A DNA stretch of 64,000 nt from Paenibacillus sp. FSL W8-0186 (GCF_037969765.1 NZ_CP150207.1:744001-808000); one strand, 5' to 3'. Shown: positions 9,897 through 18,450, counted from the stretch's first letter. Notes: generated by a model not told the origin, from the sequence alone. Numbers and translations: made by a program.

Positions 9897-10432
9897 GATA
9901 TTATCGGCTAAGAATGGATGACCGGCCCAAGCATCGGATTGAACCAGTGCCGCTGTCCTCATTATCCATGAAGAGCGGCATGCAGATGACTCTTGCTCAA
10001 GAGGAAGATGCGCCTTTGTTTTTAGCAATACAGCTTCATTCGCAATCCGTGTTTCCAGACTTTCTGGAATATCCCGTGCCGCTGGTATCCAATCGCATGA
10101 AGGCGTTATTGGAGAAATACAGGCCTGGCATGGAATGGAGAGCAGCCATACTTACAGATTTTAAGGTAGCCAGGCAAGAGGTGTACTGGGTGCTTCGCCC
10201 TCCTAAGGAGGAATGCTTGTCTGATAGCACCGAACGGTATCCCGATCGTACATTGAAGCATTTGGTACTGCAGCACGGGAAGGCCATGTCTCCTATTTTC
10301 CAAATAGCGGGTTTGATGGAGCCTTACATTTTTATCAATCTGGCGTTGGCAGAGAGCCTGCTGCGTCGTCCATTTATAGGGATTAGACTTGAAAGAGTAG
10401 AGACGGAAAGCAAGGAGGGAACAGGTTCATGA
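9893..10432 (+). CDS. Imm11 (DUF1629)-like protein
   Basis: This 179-residue protein uses a GTG start with AGGAGG eight bases upstream and overlaps both neighbours by 4 bases. The pattern VSNRMKALLEKYRPGMEWRA, VYWVLRPP, LKHLVLQHGK, PIFQIAGLMEPYIFINLALAESLLRR, ending GIRLERVE, is the typical layout of the Imm11/DUF1629 family. Members often sit next to polymorphic toxins as immunity proteins. Here it is inside the spike operon rather than behind a toxin tail, so a structural or adaptor role is possible. Confidence 0.6.
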   Translation: MRYYRLRMDDRPKHRIEPVPLSSLSMKSGMQMTLAQEEDAPLFLAIQLHSQSVFPDFLEYPVPLVSNRMKALLEKYRPGMEWRAAILTDFKVARQEVYWVLRPPKEECLSDSTERYPDRTLKHLVLQHGKAMSPIFQIAGLMEPYIFINLALAESLLRRPFIGIRLERVETESKEGTGS

Positions 10433-10860
10433 AGGAAGCAAAGGTAGAGCATGAGCAGGTGCAGCCAGGAGGGGGCGGGGCCAAAAGCTATGTCGTAGCC
10501 GGTGCGATTTTGAGCTGCAGCTATGGCACTCAGCCTACCCGGTTAAAGCGTCCTTTCAGCCATGGGGTATACGTCAAAAATAAAGCCATGATGAATATCG
10601 CAGATTACGTGCCCGGAGAGAACATTCCGTCCTTTGGCAACTGCTTCAGCCCTCATAATCCTGCTGTGCAGACCAGTGAAATGGTTGATATTTACGGGGT
10701 GAAGAAGGCTCCGTGCGTCCCTGTTCTTACGATGCCATGGCTGAATGGGAAAAGCGATATGTTGATCGAGGGCCAGCCGGCTCTGACGCAGGACTGCACG
10801 CACCACTGCTTATATTGCGGACATATTCGCATAGAAGATGACGGCCAGGAGCTGGACTAA
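10429..10860 (+). CDS. DUF4280 PAAR-like tip protein
   Basis: This 143-residue protein starts with a disordered Gly-rich stretch and then shows the DUF4280 pattern: YVVAGAILSCSYGTQPTRLK, IADYVPGENIPSFGNC, PCVPVLTMPWLNGKSDMLIEG, and the terminal cysteine cluster LTQDCTHHCLYCGHI. DUF4280 proteins are PAAR-like: they are thought to cap VgrG-type spikes and bind metal through Cys/His. The gene lies just upstream of the toxin-bearing spike gene. The ATGA overlap with the preceding gene indicates one transcript. Confidence 0.78.
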   Translation: MKEAKVEHEQVQPGGGGAKSYVVAGAILSCSYGTQPTRLKRPFSHGVYVKNKAMMNIADYVPGENIPSFGNCFSPHNPAVQTSEMVDIYGVKKAPCVPVLTMPWLNGKSDMLIEGQPALTQDCTHHCLYCGHIRIEDDGQELD

Positions 10861-10907
10861 CGGGACGGCAAGAGCCGTGACCGAATCAGGAGGGAGGAAG
10901 TACGACC

Positions 10908-12953
10908 TTGGGTTTACATATAGAGGGGATCGGTTATGAAAGCATACGTTTAGACGCTCCCTTTCAGCCGCAGCATATTCAGCAGTTACATATTCATAGA
11001 GCGATCAATGAACACGCATATTTACAGATGACCGGCATTCTTCCCGAAGAACAAGGGGCTGCATGGATCGGGCAAACGATGGATCAGGAACCCATCGTTA
11101 TTCGCCAGCTGGACGAGCAGGGGCAAGTGGTAAGGAGGTTATTCCACGGGATGACCACCCGTCTGTCAATACACTGTATAAGGGGAGTCTATACTTTTGA
11201 GCTGGAGGCTGCCTCGCATTCCTATCAATTGGATCTGAAATTAAAGAATCGTTCTTATCAAGAACCGCAGCGCACTTATGATGATTTGGTCACGGCACTG
11301 GTGCGGAAGTATAAGTACGGGGATGCGATTGATACCGTCACGGACGGCGCCAAACTGGAAACTTTCCTGCTGCAATATCAGGAGACGGATTGGGCGTTTT
11401 TAAAGCGCCTTGCCTCCCGATTCGGATCGGTGCTCGTGCCTGAAGTGACGGCAGCATCGCCCAAGATCTTTTTTGGGCTGCCGACAGGCAAAATGCATAA
11501 GCTGGAACGGGATGTATTCTACCGGGTGCGGAAAACGTTTCATGAGCTGTCTGCCGGGAATCCGGGGGAGCGGTCTGGTTCGTACGTCACTTATACGATT
11601 GAAAGCTTGGAGTACTATGCCTTAGGGGATGTGATTGAACTCCCCATTGGACAAGGTAAAGAACTTATCGTGGTTCGGGCCGTGACACGTTTAGAAGATG
11701 GAATGCTGCGTACGCGATATGATCTTCAACCCGAACAGGAAATTCGCTATGCGCGGGTTGAGAATGAGCAGATTACAGGGGTTTCACTACTAGGAAAGGT
11801 GCTGCATATAGAACAGGATCGTGTACAGCTTCAACTCAAGATTGACCCCGAGCAGCATCCTGCCGCCTGCTGGTTTCCCGTAGCCACCCGTTATGTGGCG
11901 GAAGCCCACAGCGGGTGGTATAATATGCCGGAAATCGGGGATCAGGTGGAGCTGTATCTGCCCACAAACCGTGAGCAAGACGCCTATGTCACCGATGCAT
12001 TACGTCAACAGCGTACGCATGGACAACCTGACGGCAAGGTCTGGCAGCATGCGAAGGGGAGTGTTGTAGAGCTGTCCGGGCAAGAGCTGTCGCTGGACTC
12101 TTCAGGGAAGCTGTCAATTACGCTTCATGAGACTAACGGCGTTACCATCAGCAGTCCGGGGAATGTGCAAATTCAAGGCGGCGACATTAAGCTGGAGGCA
12201 GGGAAGGGACTATCACTACAAGCCGGCACAGCGCTGTATCTCAAAGGCGGAGCCAGCAGCATGGTGCTGGATGGTGAAACAGACCTCAAAGCTCCGGTGA
12301 TCGAGCAGGAAGGGACGATGAAAGCCCCGGTCTTTGTCACCGAACTGCCGCCTGTCCCAGAGCCTGAGCTAATCAGCGTACAGGAATATGAGGCAGCCCA
12401 ATCATCTGCCGCATCCCATACTTCATCGGGTAGTGGAAATTCTCCTACAGCCAAAATTACGAGTCCGGCTGCTGAAGCCGCGGCCAATAGCATGCTGGCT
12501 ACAGAGTCGAAGCTGGTGGGTTCGATTCCAGCGATGGCGGGAATTTTAATAGGTGCGCTAGGGGGGCCTGTGAATAAGGCAGTAGGTGTGGCGCTGCTGG
12601 CAACGGCGGGAGTTCCTGTGCGAAGTGATGGGAAGGCGCGTGATGTGCCTGCTAATAACCCTTTTCATCCGCTAAAGCAACTAGCAGGCCTGCTCCTACA
12701 GGGACTGATCGACCAGCGAATGTACGAAGAAGAAAGACAGGCTTACTACACCCAGTGGATCTTAGGCAAGATGGTAACGAGTGCTCGCCAGATGCTGTAT
12801 TCGTCCAGCCCATTAGATCTTGTTTACAACGTGTTGAGAGAATCGAACAACATGTTCCAAGCCTACCGCGAGGTTCCTGAGGATGTGAGGAGGCGCTGGG
12901 AACCTCCTAGGTATTTTCCTGAGGAATATGTGGACACCCATCGGTTAACCTAG
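10908..12953 (+). CDS. VgrG-like spike with toxin C-terminus, frameshifted near 12951
   Basis: The gene uses a TTG start with GGAGGGAGGAAG upstream. The 681 residues comprise a spike hub (1-400, hallmark YQETDWAFLKRLASR, GWYNMPEIGDQVELYLP), a beta-helical needle (about 400-480, ISSPGNVQIQGGDIKLEAG), a Ser/Ala linker, a hydrophobic stretch (GSIPAMAGILIGALGGP... LLATAGVPV) and a helical region. It stops at HRLT because the sequence reads AACCTAGAAG, while the duplicate at about 15206 reads AACCTTAGAAG. Restoring one T fuses it to the frame ending at 13807, giving about 966 residues. It would deliver the C-terminal toxin; as written it lacks that domain. Confidence 0.78.
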   Translation: MGLHIEGIGYESIRLDAPFQPQHIQQLHIHRAINEHAYLQMTGILPEEQGAAWIGQTMDQEPIVIRQLDEQGQVVRRLFHGMTTRLSIHCIRGVYTFELEAASHSYQLDLKLKNRSYQEPQRTYDDLVTALVRKYKYGDAIDTVTDGAKLETFLLQYQETDWAFLKRLASRFGSVLVPEVTAASPKIFFGLPTGKMHKLERDVFYRVRKTFHELSAGNPGERSGSYVTYTIESLEYYALGDVIELPIGQGKELIVVRAVTRLEDGMLRTRYDLQPEQEIRYARVENEQITGVSLLGKVLHIEQDRVQLQLKIDPEQHPAACWFPVATRYVAEAHSGWYNMPEIGDQVELYLPTNREQDAYVTDALRQQRTHGQPDGKVWQHAKGSVVELSGQELSLDSSGKLSITLHETNGVTISSPGNVQIQGGDIKLEAGKGLSLQAGTALYLKGGASSMVLDGETDLKAPVIEQEGTMKAPVFVTELPPVPEPELISVQEYEAAQSSAASHTSSGSGNSPTAKITSPAAEAAANSMLATESKLVGSIPAMAGILIGALGGPVNKAVGVALLATAGVPVRSDGKARDVPANNPFHPLKQLAGLLLQGLIDQRMYEEERQAYYTQWILGKMVTSARQMLYSSSPLDLVYNVLRESNNMFQAYREVPEDVRRRWEPPRYFPEEYVDTHRLT

Positions 12954-12997
12954 AAGTACAAACAGAGCTGAATTGGTCCGATGAATTAACTAAGGAT

Positions 12998-13807
12998 GTG
13001 GCGCAGCGAATTGCAGAGAAACAGGACTATAACTTGATTGTAAAAGAAATGAAACGGAAGTATGGAGTAGATGTACTCGGTGGCGTAGCTATTATTTACA
13101 CGTGCTACAATGCCGAAAGAGACGGGGTTACTTTAAATGAACTTTTCTGGGGGAACCCGATAGATATTCCGACAGTAAAAGGCGGCGGCTTCATAGGCCC
13201 TAGCTTGGGTTTAAAAAAGCCTGGGCTTAACAATATGAATACGGAGATGCCTAAGGAGACTCCAAAACCTCCGAATCCGCCGAATACGAGCAATAAAAAT
13301 CCTGTGTTTGGGGCAGATTGGAATGAGTTTTTACAGTCTAAATACGGGAAAAATGCAGTTGAGTGGGTAAGTAAAGGACGAGAAGAATTACGCACGAAAG
13401 TTAAGACCAATGTAGAGCAAAGCGCAGCTGTAAGAGAAGCGTCCAACTTCGATGTGCATTTGAAAAAAGAGAAGGAAATTCTTGAAAGGATCAAGAATAA
13501 GGGGACGCCAAAAGCTAAGTATACTACGAATAATTTACCAAAGGATCCTAAAGAATTAATTAATAACGGCTGGAAAGATACAACGCCAGAAGGAATGGCG
13601 AAGAATACTAGCTCGCGAGAATATATTGACCCTGTTACAGGAATGAAAGTTAGGTTTGACCCTGGGAAACCAGGAGCAAATGGTTTTGAGGGTAAAGATC
13701 ATTATCATATTCACAACCCAAATAGTACAGGGAAAAATGATTATTACCTTGATGTTAATGGTAATCCGGTAGCAAAAGGCTCGAAAGCATCTCACATTAT
13801 ACCTTAG
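12998..13807 (+). CDS. C-terminal toxin part of the spike protein (out of frame)
   Basis: This frame continues the spike protein after the 1-base loss; codons back to about 12952 also belong to it, and the GTG at 12998 need not be a real start. Residues 1-170 are a helical carrier with a Pro-rich spacer (PKETPKPPNPPNT) that recurs in the copy at 14827-15765. After KNKGT the sequence is unique: about 100 residues ending in GKDHYHIHNPNSTG, a DYYLDVNGNPV hairpin and KGSKASHIIP. The HYHIHN cluster and C-terminal His suggest a small RNase-like polymorphic toxin domain. I cannot name the family. An immunity gene follows after 14 bases. Confidence 0.62.
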   Translation: MAQRIAEKQDYNLIVKEMKRKYGVDVLGGVAIIYTCYNAERDGVTLNELFWGNPIDIPTVKGGGFIGPSLGLKKPGLNNMNTEMPKETPKPPNPPNTSNKNPVFGADWNEFLQSKYGKNAVEWVSKGREELRTKVKTNVEQSAAVREASNFDVHLKKEKEILERIKNKGTPKAKYTTNNLPKDPKELINNGWKDTTPEGMAKNTSSREYIDPVTGMKVRFDPGKPGANGFEGKDHYHIHNPNSTGKNDYYLDVNGNPVAKGSKASHIIP

Positions 13808-13821
13808 ATTAGGAGAGAAAA

Positions 13822-14193
13822 ATGAAACCATCAGAATTTATTAAAGTGTATAACCTTTTTGATAGTCTTGTAGAGGATTTAGAGTATAATGAAGTCGAGA
13901 AGCAGTTAAGGATGACTTTAGAATTGTGTCAGTGGAAGCAATCTTTCTATGTTGAAACTGAGCCAGAAATGCAACTTGGAATATTAATTTTCTCCGATGT
14001 GACATTCTACAAAACTGAACCTCATTTATTTAATTTGGACAGTAGTGAGATACTAGAGGTTGATGTACTCCCATTTGATGGAGAAGGTGAGCATATTAAA
14101 ATAGTTCTTAATGGTTTGGACGATGTAATTGTACTAAACATCCAATCTAACGAGATTGAATGGAGAGAAATAAAAACTGCGGATGGACAATAG
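13822..14193 (+). CDS. putative immunity protein of the first toxin
   Basis: This small acidic protein of 123 residues has no family I recognise. It lies 14 bases behind the toxin stop with a TTAGGAGAG site, the usual place for a cognate immunity gene. It is Glu/Asp-rich with predicted mixed alpha/beta content (helical N-terminal third, then strands such as LGILIFSDVTF and HIKIVLNGLDDVIVLNI). It would bind and block the toxin domain in the cytoplasm. A terminator follows at 14287. Its AT-rich codon use, unlike the spike genes, points to horizontal acquisition of the cassette. Confidence 0.6.
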   Translation: MKPSEFIKVYNLFDSLVEDLEYNEVEKQLRMTLELCQWKQSFYVETEPEMQLGILIFSDVTFYKTEPHLFNLDSSEILEVDVLPFDGEGEHIKIVLNGLDDVIVLNIQSNEIEWREIKTADGQ

Positions 14194-14286
14194 TTAGGAG
14201 TTTGCAGTACGAAATGAGATCGTAGGTGATTGAGGTAGCCATTTTATATTTATTCATGTGACATACTAGTGTTGCAAAAACTCAAT

Positions 14287-14331
14287 AAAAGCTTATTTCT
14301 ACCTGTTTATAGGTGGGAATGAGCTTTTTTT
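14287..14331 (+). terminator. terminator closing the first toxin-immunity unit
   Basis: A stem AAAGCTTATT pairs with AATGAGCTTT (one G-T), with an inner ACCT/AGGT helix, and is followed by T8. It separates the complete spike operon from the displaced cassettes. Confidence 0.85.
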
Positions 14332-14343
14332 GGTTATAGTGAT

Positions 14344-14830
14344 GTTTCGATCGAACTTATCCGGCAAAGTATCTATTACTGTTCATGAAACTAACAGCGC
14401 AACCATCAGCAGTCCGGGGAATGTGCAAATTCAAGGCGGCGACGTTAAGCTAGAGGCAGGGAAGGGACTATCGCTACAAGCCGGCACAGCGCTGTATCTC
14501 AAAGGCGGAGCCAGCAGCATGGTTCTGGATGGTGAAACAGACCTCAAAGCTCCGGTGATCGAGCAGGAAGGGACGGTGAAAGCCCCGGTCTTTGTCACCG
14601 ACCTGCCGCCTGTCCCAGAGCCTGAGCTAATCAGCGTACAGGAATATGAGGCAGCCCAATCATCTGCCGCATCCCATACTTCATCGGGTAGTGGAAATTC
14701 TCCTACAGCCAAAATTACGAGCCCGGCTGCTGAAGCCGCGGCCAATAGCATGCTGGCTACAGAGTCGAAGCTCGTGGGTTCGATTCCAGCGATGGCGGGA
14801 ATTTTAATAGGTGCGCTAGGGGGCCTGTGA
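14344..14830 (+). pseudogene. truncated spike-needle fragment of cassette 2
   Basis: Only the needle and linker part of the VgrG-like protein is present, with no hub and no credible start site. It runs in frame from about 14342 to the TGA at 14828-14830. The stop arises because a run of five G (14819-14823) stands where copy 1 has six (12561-12566). With a sixth G the frame would continue into the 14827-15792 segment. It is probably a silent donor tail rather than an expressed gene. Confidence 0.7.
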
Positions 14831-15765
14831 ATAAGGCAGTAGGTGTGGCGCTGCTGGCAACGGCGGGAGTTCCTGTGCGAAGTGATGGGAAGGCGCGTGA
14901 TGTGCCTGCTAATAACCCTTTTCATCCGCTAAAGCAACTAGCAGGCCTGCTCCTACAGGGACTGATCGACCAGCGAATGTACGAAGAAGAAAGACAGGCT
15001 TACTACACCCAGTGGATCTTAGGCAAGATGGTAACGAGTGCTCGCCAGATGCTGTATTCGTCCAGCCCATTAGATCTTGTTTACAACGTGTTGAGAGAAT
15101 CGAACAACATGTTCCAAGCCTACCGCGAGGTTCCTGAGGATGTGAGGAGGCGCTGGGAACCTCCTAGGTATTTTCCTAAGGAGTATGTAGACACCCATCG
15201 ATTAACCTTAGAAGTACAAACAGAGCTGAATTGGTCCGATGAATTAACTAAGGATGTGGCGCAGCGAATTGCAGAGAAGCAGGATTATAACTTGATTGTA
15301 AAAGAAATGAAACGGAAGTATGGAGTAGATGTACTCGGTGGCGTAGCTATTATTTACACGTGCTACAATGCCGAAAGAGACGGAGTTACTTTAAATGAAC
15401 TTTTCTGGGGGAACCCGATAGATGTTCCGACAGTAAGAGGCGGCGGCTTTATAAGCCCTAGCTTGGGTTTAAAAAAGCCTGGGCTTAACAATATGAAAAC
15501 GGAGATGCCTAAGGAGACTCCAAAACCTCCGAATCCGTCGAATACGAGCAATAAAAATCCTGTGTTTGGGGCAGATTGGAATAACTACTACAAGAACAAA
15601 TATGGAAAAGATGCAGTTGAGTGGGTAAGTAAAGGACGAGAAGAATTACGCACGAAAGTTAAGACCAATGTAGAGCAAAGCGCAGCTGTAAGAGAAGCGT
15701 CCAACTTCGATGTGCATTTGAAAAAAGAGAAGGAAATTCTTGAAAGGATCAAGAATAAGGGGACG
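14344..15765 (+). repeat. second copy of the spike needle/carrier region (duplicate of about 12094-13507)
   Basis: Over roughly 1.4 kb this stretch matches 12094-13507 at nearly every base, from the end of the needle domain to the codons for KNKGT. Homology ends abruptly on both sides. The left part lacks the hub and the start of the gene. The right edge is exactly where the toxin domain begins. This is the pattern expected of recombination that appends or swaps toxin tails in polymorphic toxin loci. Confidence 0.88.
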
Positions 15766-15792
15766 GGGGTCTTAACGAAAATAACAGACTGA
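14827..15792 (+). pseudogene. carrier region of cassette 2, ends early before its toxin domain
   Basis: This segment is the counterpart of the helical carrier in copy 1 (from NKAVGVALLATAGVP to KNKGT). Here the HRLTLEVQT junction is intact, which exposes the 1-base loss in copy 1. It stops at 15792, shortly after KNKGT, because of another five-G run (15765-15769). With six G the frame passes into the methyltransferase-like domain at 15768. It therefore needs two single-base corrections to form one protein with its neighbours. Confidence 0.7.
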
Positions 15793-16205
15793 ATATTGGT
15801 GCGGGTGATAATCCTCGGTCAGGTTATAGAAATGGGGATATTGATCCGAGAGCAGATGGTATTGAATTTATGGACGCGAACAACTTATCTAGGATTAGAA
15901 CTGGTTCACAAGCAGAGGTGATTTGCCAAAATCCGTTTGGTTATAGCCCACTCGAAAGTGATATTCCGAGAGTAATTAAGCCGGGAGGCTTACTAAAGAT
16001 AGTCGGAGGAGAAAAAAATCCTTACTTCAAAAAGATATACAAAATGAATGATGACGAACTTTCAAAATTCGGATTTGAGCTAGTAAGCAAGGGTAAGGCT
16101 TCAGATGAGTTAATGTTTGGTATACAGAAAACAACAGATGGGAAAGCATTCGGTGAAAATGTCTTGAGTAAGCAGCAAGAAATAATACTAAGGAGGCTGG
16201 AATAA
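15768..16205 (+). pseudogene. methyltransferase-like toxin domain of cassette 2
   Basis: These 145 codons are out of frame with the carrier as written; an internal ATG lies at 15870. The translation has the order of class I SAM-dependent methyltransferases: LNIGAGDNPRSGY (motif I, SAM loop), NGDIDP (acidic residue after strand 2), FMDANNL (motif III), EVICQNPFGY (motif IV, similar to the NPPY/F of amino-methyltransferases) and VIKPGGLLKIVGG (strand 5 region). It occupies the exact place of the toxin domain. A methyl-transfer toxin is therefore likely, with unknown target. A TTG-started immunity candidate follows without a gap. Confidence 0.6.
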
Positions 16206-16736
16206 TTGTTACTAGATATCTCAAAAGAAAAATTTGAATTAATTTACTTAGGTGAATCTCACCTAAGATTTGATTATTCTGCAATGACTTCTAATAGGTT
16301 AGAGTTAGATATTTGGGGAATAACACTTCCCATCAGTGTGTATGGTCTAGAAGCTTATGGATTAACTGAAAGTACTAGGCCATTCAATGATGATGTTTAT
16401 GTTTCGGGTTTTACAAAAATAATATTCAATGATGTTATTGGCTGCAATATAGAAATCGAATTGTTTAGTTACGACTATAATCCAAATAACTTATGTTGGC
16501 CGGATAAGACCTTAATGAAACTAAATAAAACTTGGGGAGAGGAAAACTTAAAGGATAGTAATAATATTTATGAATTAGAGGGTACTCTTACATCTCCATA
16601 CGGTAGATGTGAATTATCTGTGGCAACTTGCTCAAGTGTAAGTATCGAGTTGAATAATGCTGATTTTGTTCCTGTGAGAGAATATATACTTAATACAAAA
16701 AAGTATGGATTTAATCAAGATTTCATTAGAACTTAG
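16206..16736 (+). CDS. putative immunity protein of cassette 2
   Basis: This 176-residue protein begins with a TTG directly after the stop of the methyltransferase-like domain; AGGAGGCTGG just upstream serves as ribosome site. No known family is recognised. The sequence is rich in strands (FELIYLGESHLRFDY, LELDIWGITLPISVYG, CELSVATCSSVSIEL) and AT-rich in base use. Position argues for immunity to the methyltransferase-like toxin. It ends shortly before a terminator at 16842. Confidence 0.58.
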   Translation: MLLDISKEKFELIYLGESHLRFDYSAMTSNRLELDIWGITLPISVYGLEAYGLTESTRPFNDDVYVSGFTKIIFNDVIGCNIEIELFSYDYNPNNLCWPDKTLMKLNKTWGEENLKDSNNIYELEGTLTSPYGRCELSVATCSSVSIELNNADFVPVREYILNTKKYGFNQDFIRT

Positions 16737-16841
16737 TCCGCAAAACATTACACTTTATTAGTGATTTATAGTTGCGAGCTAGCTTTGTAACCCCATTTAT
16801 GGATATTTAAGAAACTTTTTAAATTGTCTTAGGCAGCTAGG

Positions 16842-16877
16842 AGATGACTTCAGAATTCATCAGGAGTCATCTTTTTT
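16842..16877 (+). terminator. terminator after cassette 2
   Basis: Stem AGATGACT/AGTCATCT with a loop of 14 bases, followed by T6. Confidence 0.8.
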
Positions 16878-16959
16878 AATGTTCACTGATTGCGTTCTGA
16901 ATTATAGTAGTTGAGGTACTTATTAACCCGTAGACTCAGATCATGAATAGATATACATC

Positions 16960-17314
16960 CCCAGTAGTTTCCATTGCGAGACATCGACTGTTTAAACCAG
17001 ATTTAGCGATGAGGAGACGGGTTCTATGGTGTGTACAGTGCATACCTTGGTAATAAGAATGGAAGATTGCATTGGGATGAATATTGCCGTCCAATCGTTT
17101 GAGTAAGCGAGCTAATGTCTGTTCAACAATTGATAACTCAAGCGTTGAAGAGAGATAGTTCGCCAAAATCTGCTTCGTAGCTCCATCCTTCACATAAGAG
17201 AGATGCGCCCACTACCCCCTACTATAGCTCATGTATGTGATATCTGTAAGGAAGACATTTTCTGGTTCTCCTAGATCGAACATGCACTCCAGCAGATCAG
17301 GACAAGTACGACGT
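16960..17314 (-). pseudogene. IS3-family transposase (OrfB) relic
   Basis: Read on the minus strand from about 17314, one frame gives RRTCPDLLECMFD, ENVFLTDITYMSYSRG, a stop at 17212-17214, then VKDGATKQILANYLSSTLEL, RLDGNIHPNAIFHS and THHRTRLLIAKSGL. This is the integrase-core part of IS3-type OrfB. The first catalytic Asp (TDIT) survives. The second, normally in HSDQG, has become Tyr-Tyr (FHSYYQG). Both ends are missing and no terminal inverted repeats are visible, so the element is dead. It sits between toxin cassettes and may have helped the rearrangements. Confidence 0.8.
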
Positions 17315-17330
17315 TCCTGCGATTATGAAG

Positions 17331-17477
17331 GAGAAAAGGGATGGACTGATTATTCTAATCATGGCTAACAAGAATCATAGTGCTCCATATTGGCATGAGG
17401 TACAATGGAATGAGAAATATCCAATAGGTGGGTATAAAATTGACCATCGTATGGATACAAAGCCACCTTTTAAGTGA
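17331..17477 (+). pseudogene. orphan toxin tail, cassette 3
   Basis: Just downstream of the IS relic a short frame reads GWTDYSNHG, is interrupted by one extra base near 17364, and resumes NKNHSAPYWHEVQW, PIGGYKIDHRMD, KPPFK to the stop at 17475-17477. The DYSNHG...HWHE-like pattern is typical of the last 50-60 residues of small nuclease toxins at the end of polymorphic toxin proteins. The carrier and the start of the domain are gone. An immunity-type gene follows 13 bases later. Confidence 0.5.
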
Positions 17478-17490
17478 GGCGCAAAACGGT

Positions 17491-17970
17491 ATGTTGAAAT
17501 TTCGATATTTAGATGCAAACAGCAATAGTGGCTTTATTATCAATTTGCTGGAAATTATTAACGAAAAATGGAGTAACATATATTGGGGAGTGGGTGATAT
17601 TGAGATAATTCCCAGATATAAAGGTGATTATCCTGGTTATGGACAAAATAAATCTATCGAAGTAGCTTTTGATTTTGGAAACAAAGTTGAACGGGAAAAA
17701 ATTGCTTATTTGACACTGTCGCAGTTCATGGAAGTACTGGATGATACTCAAACAATAAGAAACGCTGTTCTTATTTGCTTTCCGAACGACGTCCCATTTG
17801 ATTATAATCTTCGTCCAAGGGTTGAGGCAAAGGATCATAATAAAATACAGCATGAGTTAGCACAATTAGAGATTAGGATCTTAGATGGCGATTTATTTTG
17901 TATTTTGGCCAAAGAGAATGAGGTTATATTATTGTTAGAGGAACAGATGCAGGAATTTATCCTGACTTAA
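17491..17970 (+). CDS. putative immunity protein, cassette 3
   Basis: The ATG at 17491, with GTGAGGC upstream, gives 159 residues; longer in-frame starts (17428) run through the toxin tail and lack a site. No known family is recognised. The sequence is acidic, with a helical start (MLKFRYLDANSNSGFIINLLEIINEKW), an aromatic Gly/Tyr stretch (PRYKGDYPGYGQ) and a C-terminal helix. Its position directly behind an orphan toxin tail suggests retained protection against a toxin no longer made. A terminator follows at once. Confidence 0.55.
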   Translation: MLKFRYLDANSNSGFIINLLEIINEKWSNIYWGVGDIEIIPRYKGDYPGYGQNKSIEVAFDFGNKVEREKIAYLTLSQFMEVLDDTQTIRNAVLICFPNDVPFDYNLRPRVEAKDHNKIQHELAQLEIRILDGDLFCILAKENEVILLLEEQMQEFILT

Positions 17971-17987
17971 TCATTGATAAATAACTT

Positions 17988-18028
17988 GAAACCTTGATCG
18001 ACTCTATGTCTTTCAGGGTTTCTCTTTT
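17988..18028 (+). terminator. terminator after cassette 3
   Basis: Stem GAAACCTTGA pairs with TCAGGGTTTC (one G-T), followed by CTCTTTT. Confidence 0.75.
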
Positions 18029-18048
18029 GATTGATAAGGAGTTATAAA

Positions 18049-18450
18049 ATGGTGAATATTAAAAACAGTGAAATAATTGAAGATACACTTAATGGATCTT
18101 GGGTATACGAAAGAATTATCAAGTTTGAATATAAGGTTGAGGATGATTTAGAAGACAATTATTTCGGGACATTGGATTTGACCTTTCAAGTAACTCTTCT
18201 AAAAACAAAAGAACCATTTAAAGTGAAGTTTAGGTATCATACCGTTGATGACTTAACGATACGAAAGGCAACTACAATTCCATTGTCAAGGGATCTAATA
18301 GTTCATGATTTGAAGGAACAAGGCCTGGTAAGTACTCAGCGTTATCATGTACATGATGATAGTGGATATGGTGAAAATGATGGCTTTCAATTTATTGAGT
18401 TTTATTGCACTTCCATTGAAGTGATTTCAGTAGAAGAATATTATAAGTAG
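18049..18450 (+). CDS. putative stand-alone immunity protein
   Basis: This 133-residue protein starts at the ATG at 18049, seven bases after AAGGAG. It has no recognised family. The middle consists of strands with alternating charges (FGTLDLTFQVTLL, FKVKFRYHTVDDLTI), and the C-terminus holds GYGENDGFQFIEFYCTSIEV. Low GC and position among other cassettes argue for an immunity gene. The toxin piece belonging to it is absent; a toxin-carrier remnant lies just downstream instead. Confidence 0.45.
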   Translation: MVNIKNSEIIEDTLNGSWVYERIIKFEYKVEDDLEDNYFGTLDLTFQVTLLKTKEPFKVKFRYHTVDDLTIRKATTIPLSRDLIVHDLKEQGLVSTQRYHVHDDSGYGENDGFQFIEFYCTSIEVISVEEYYK

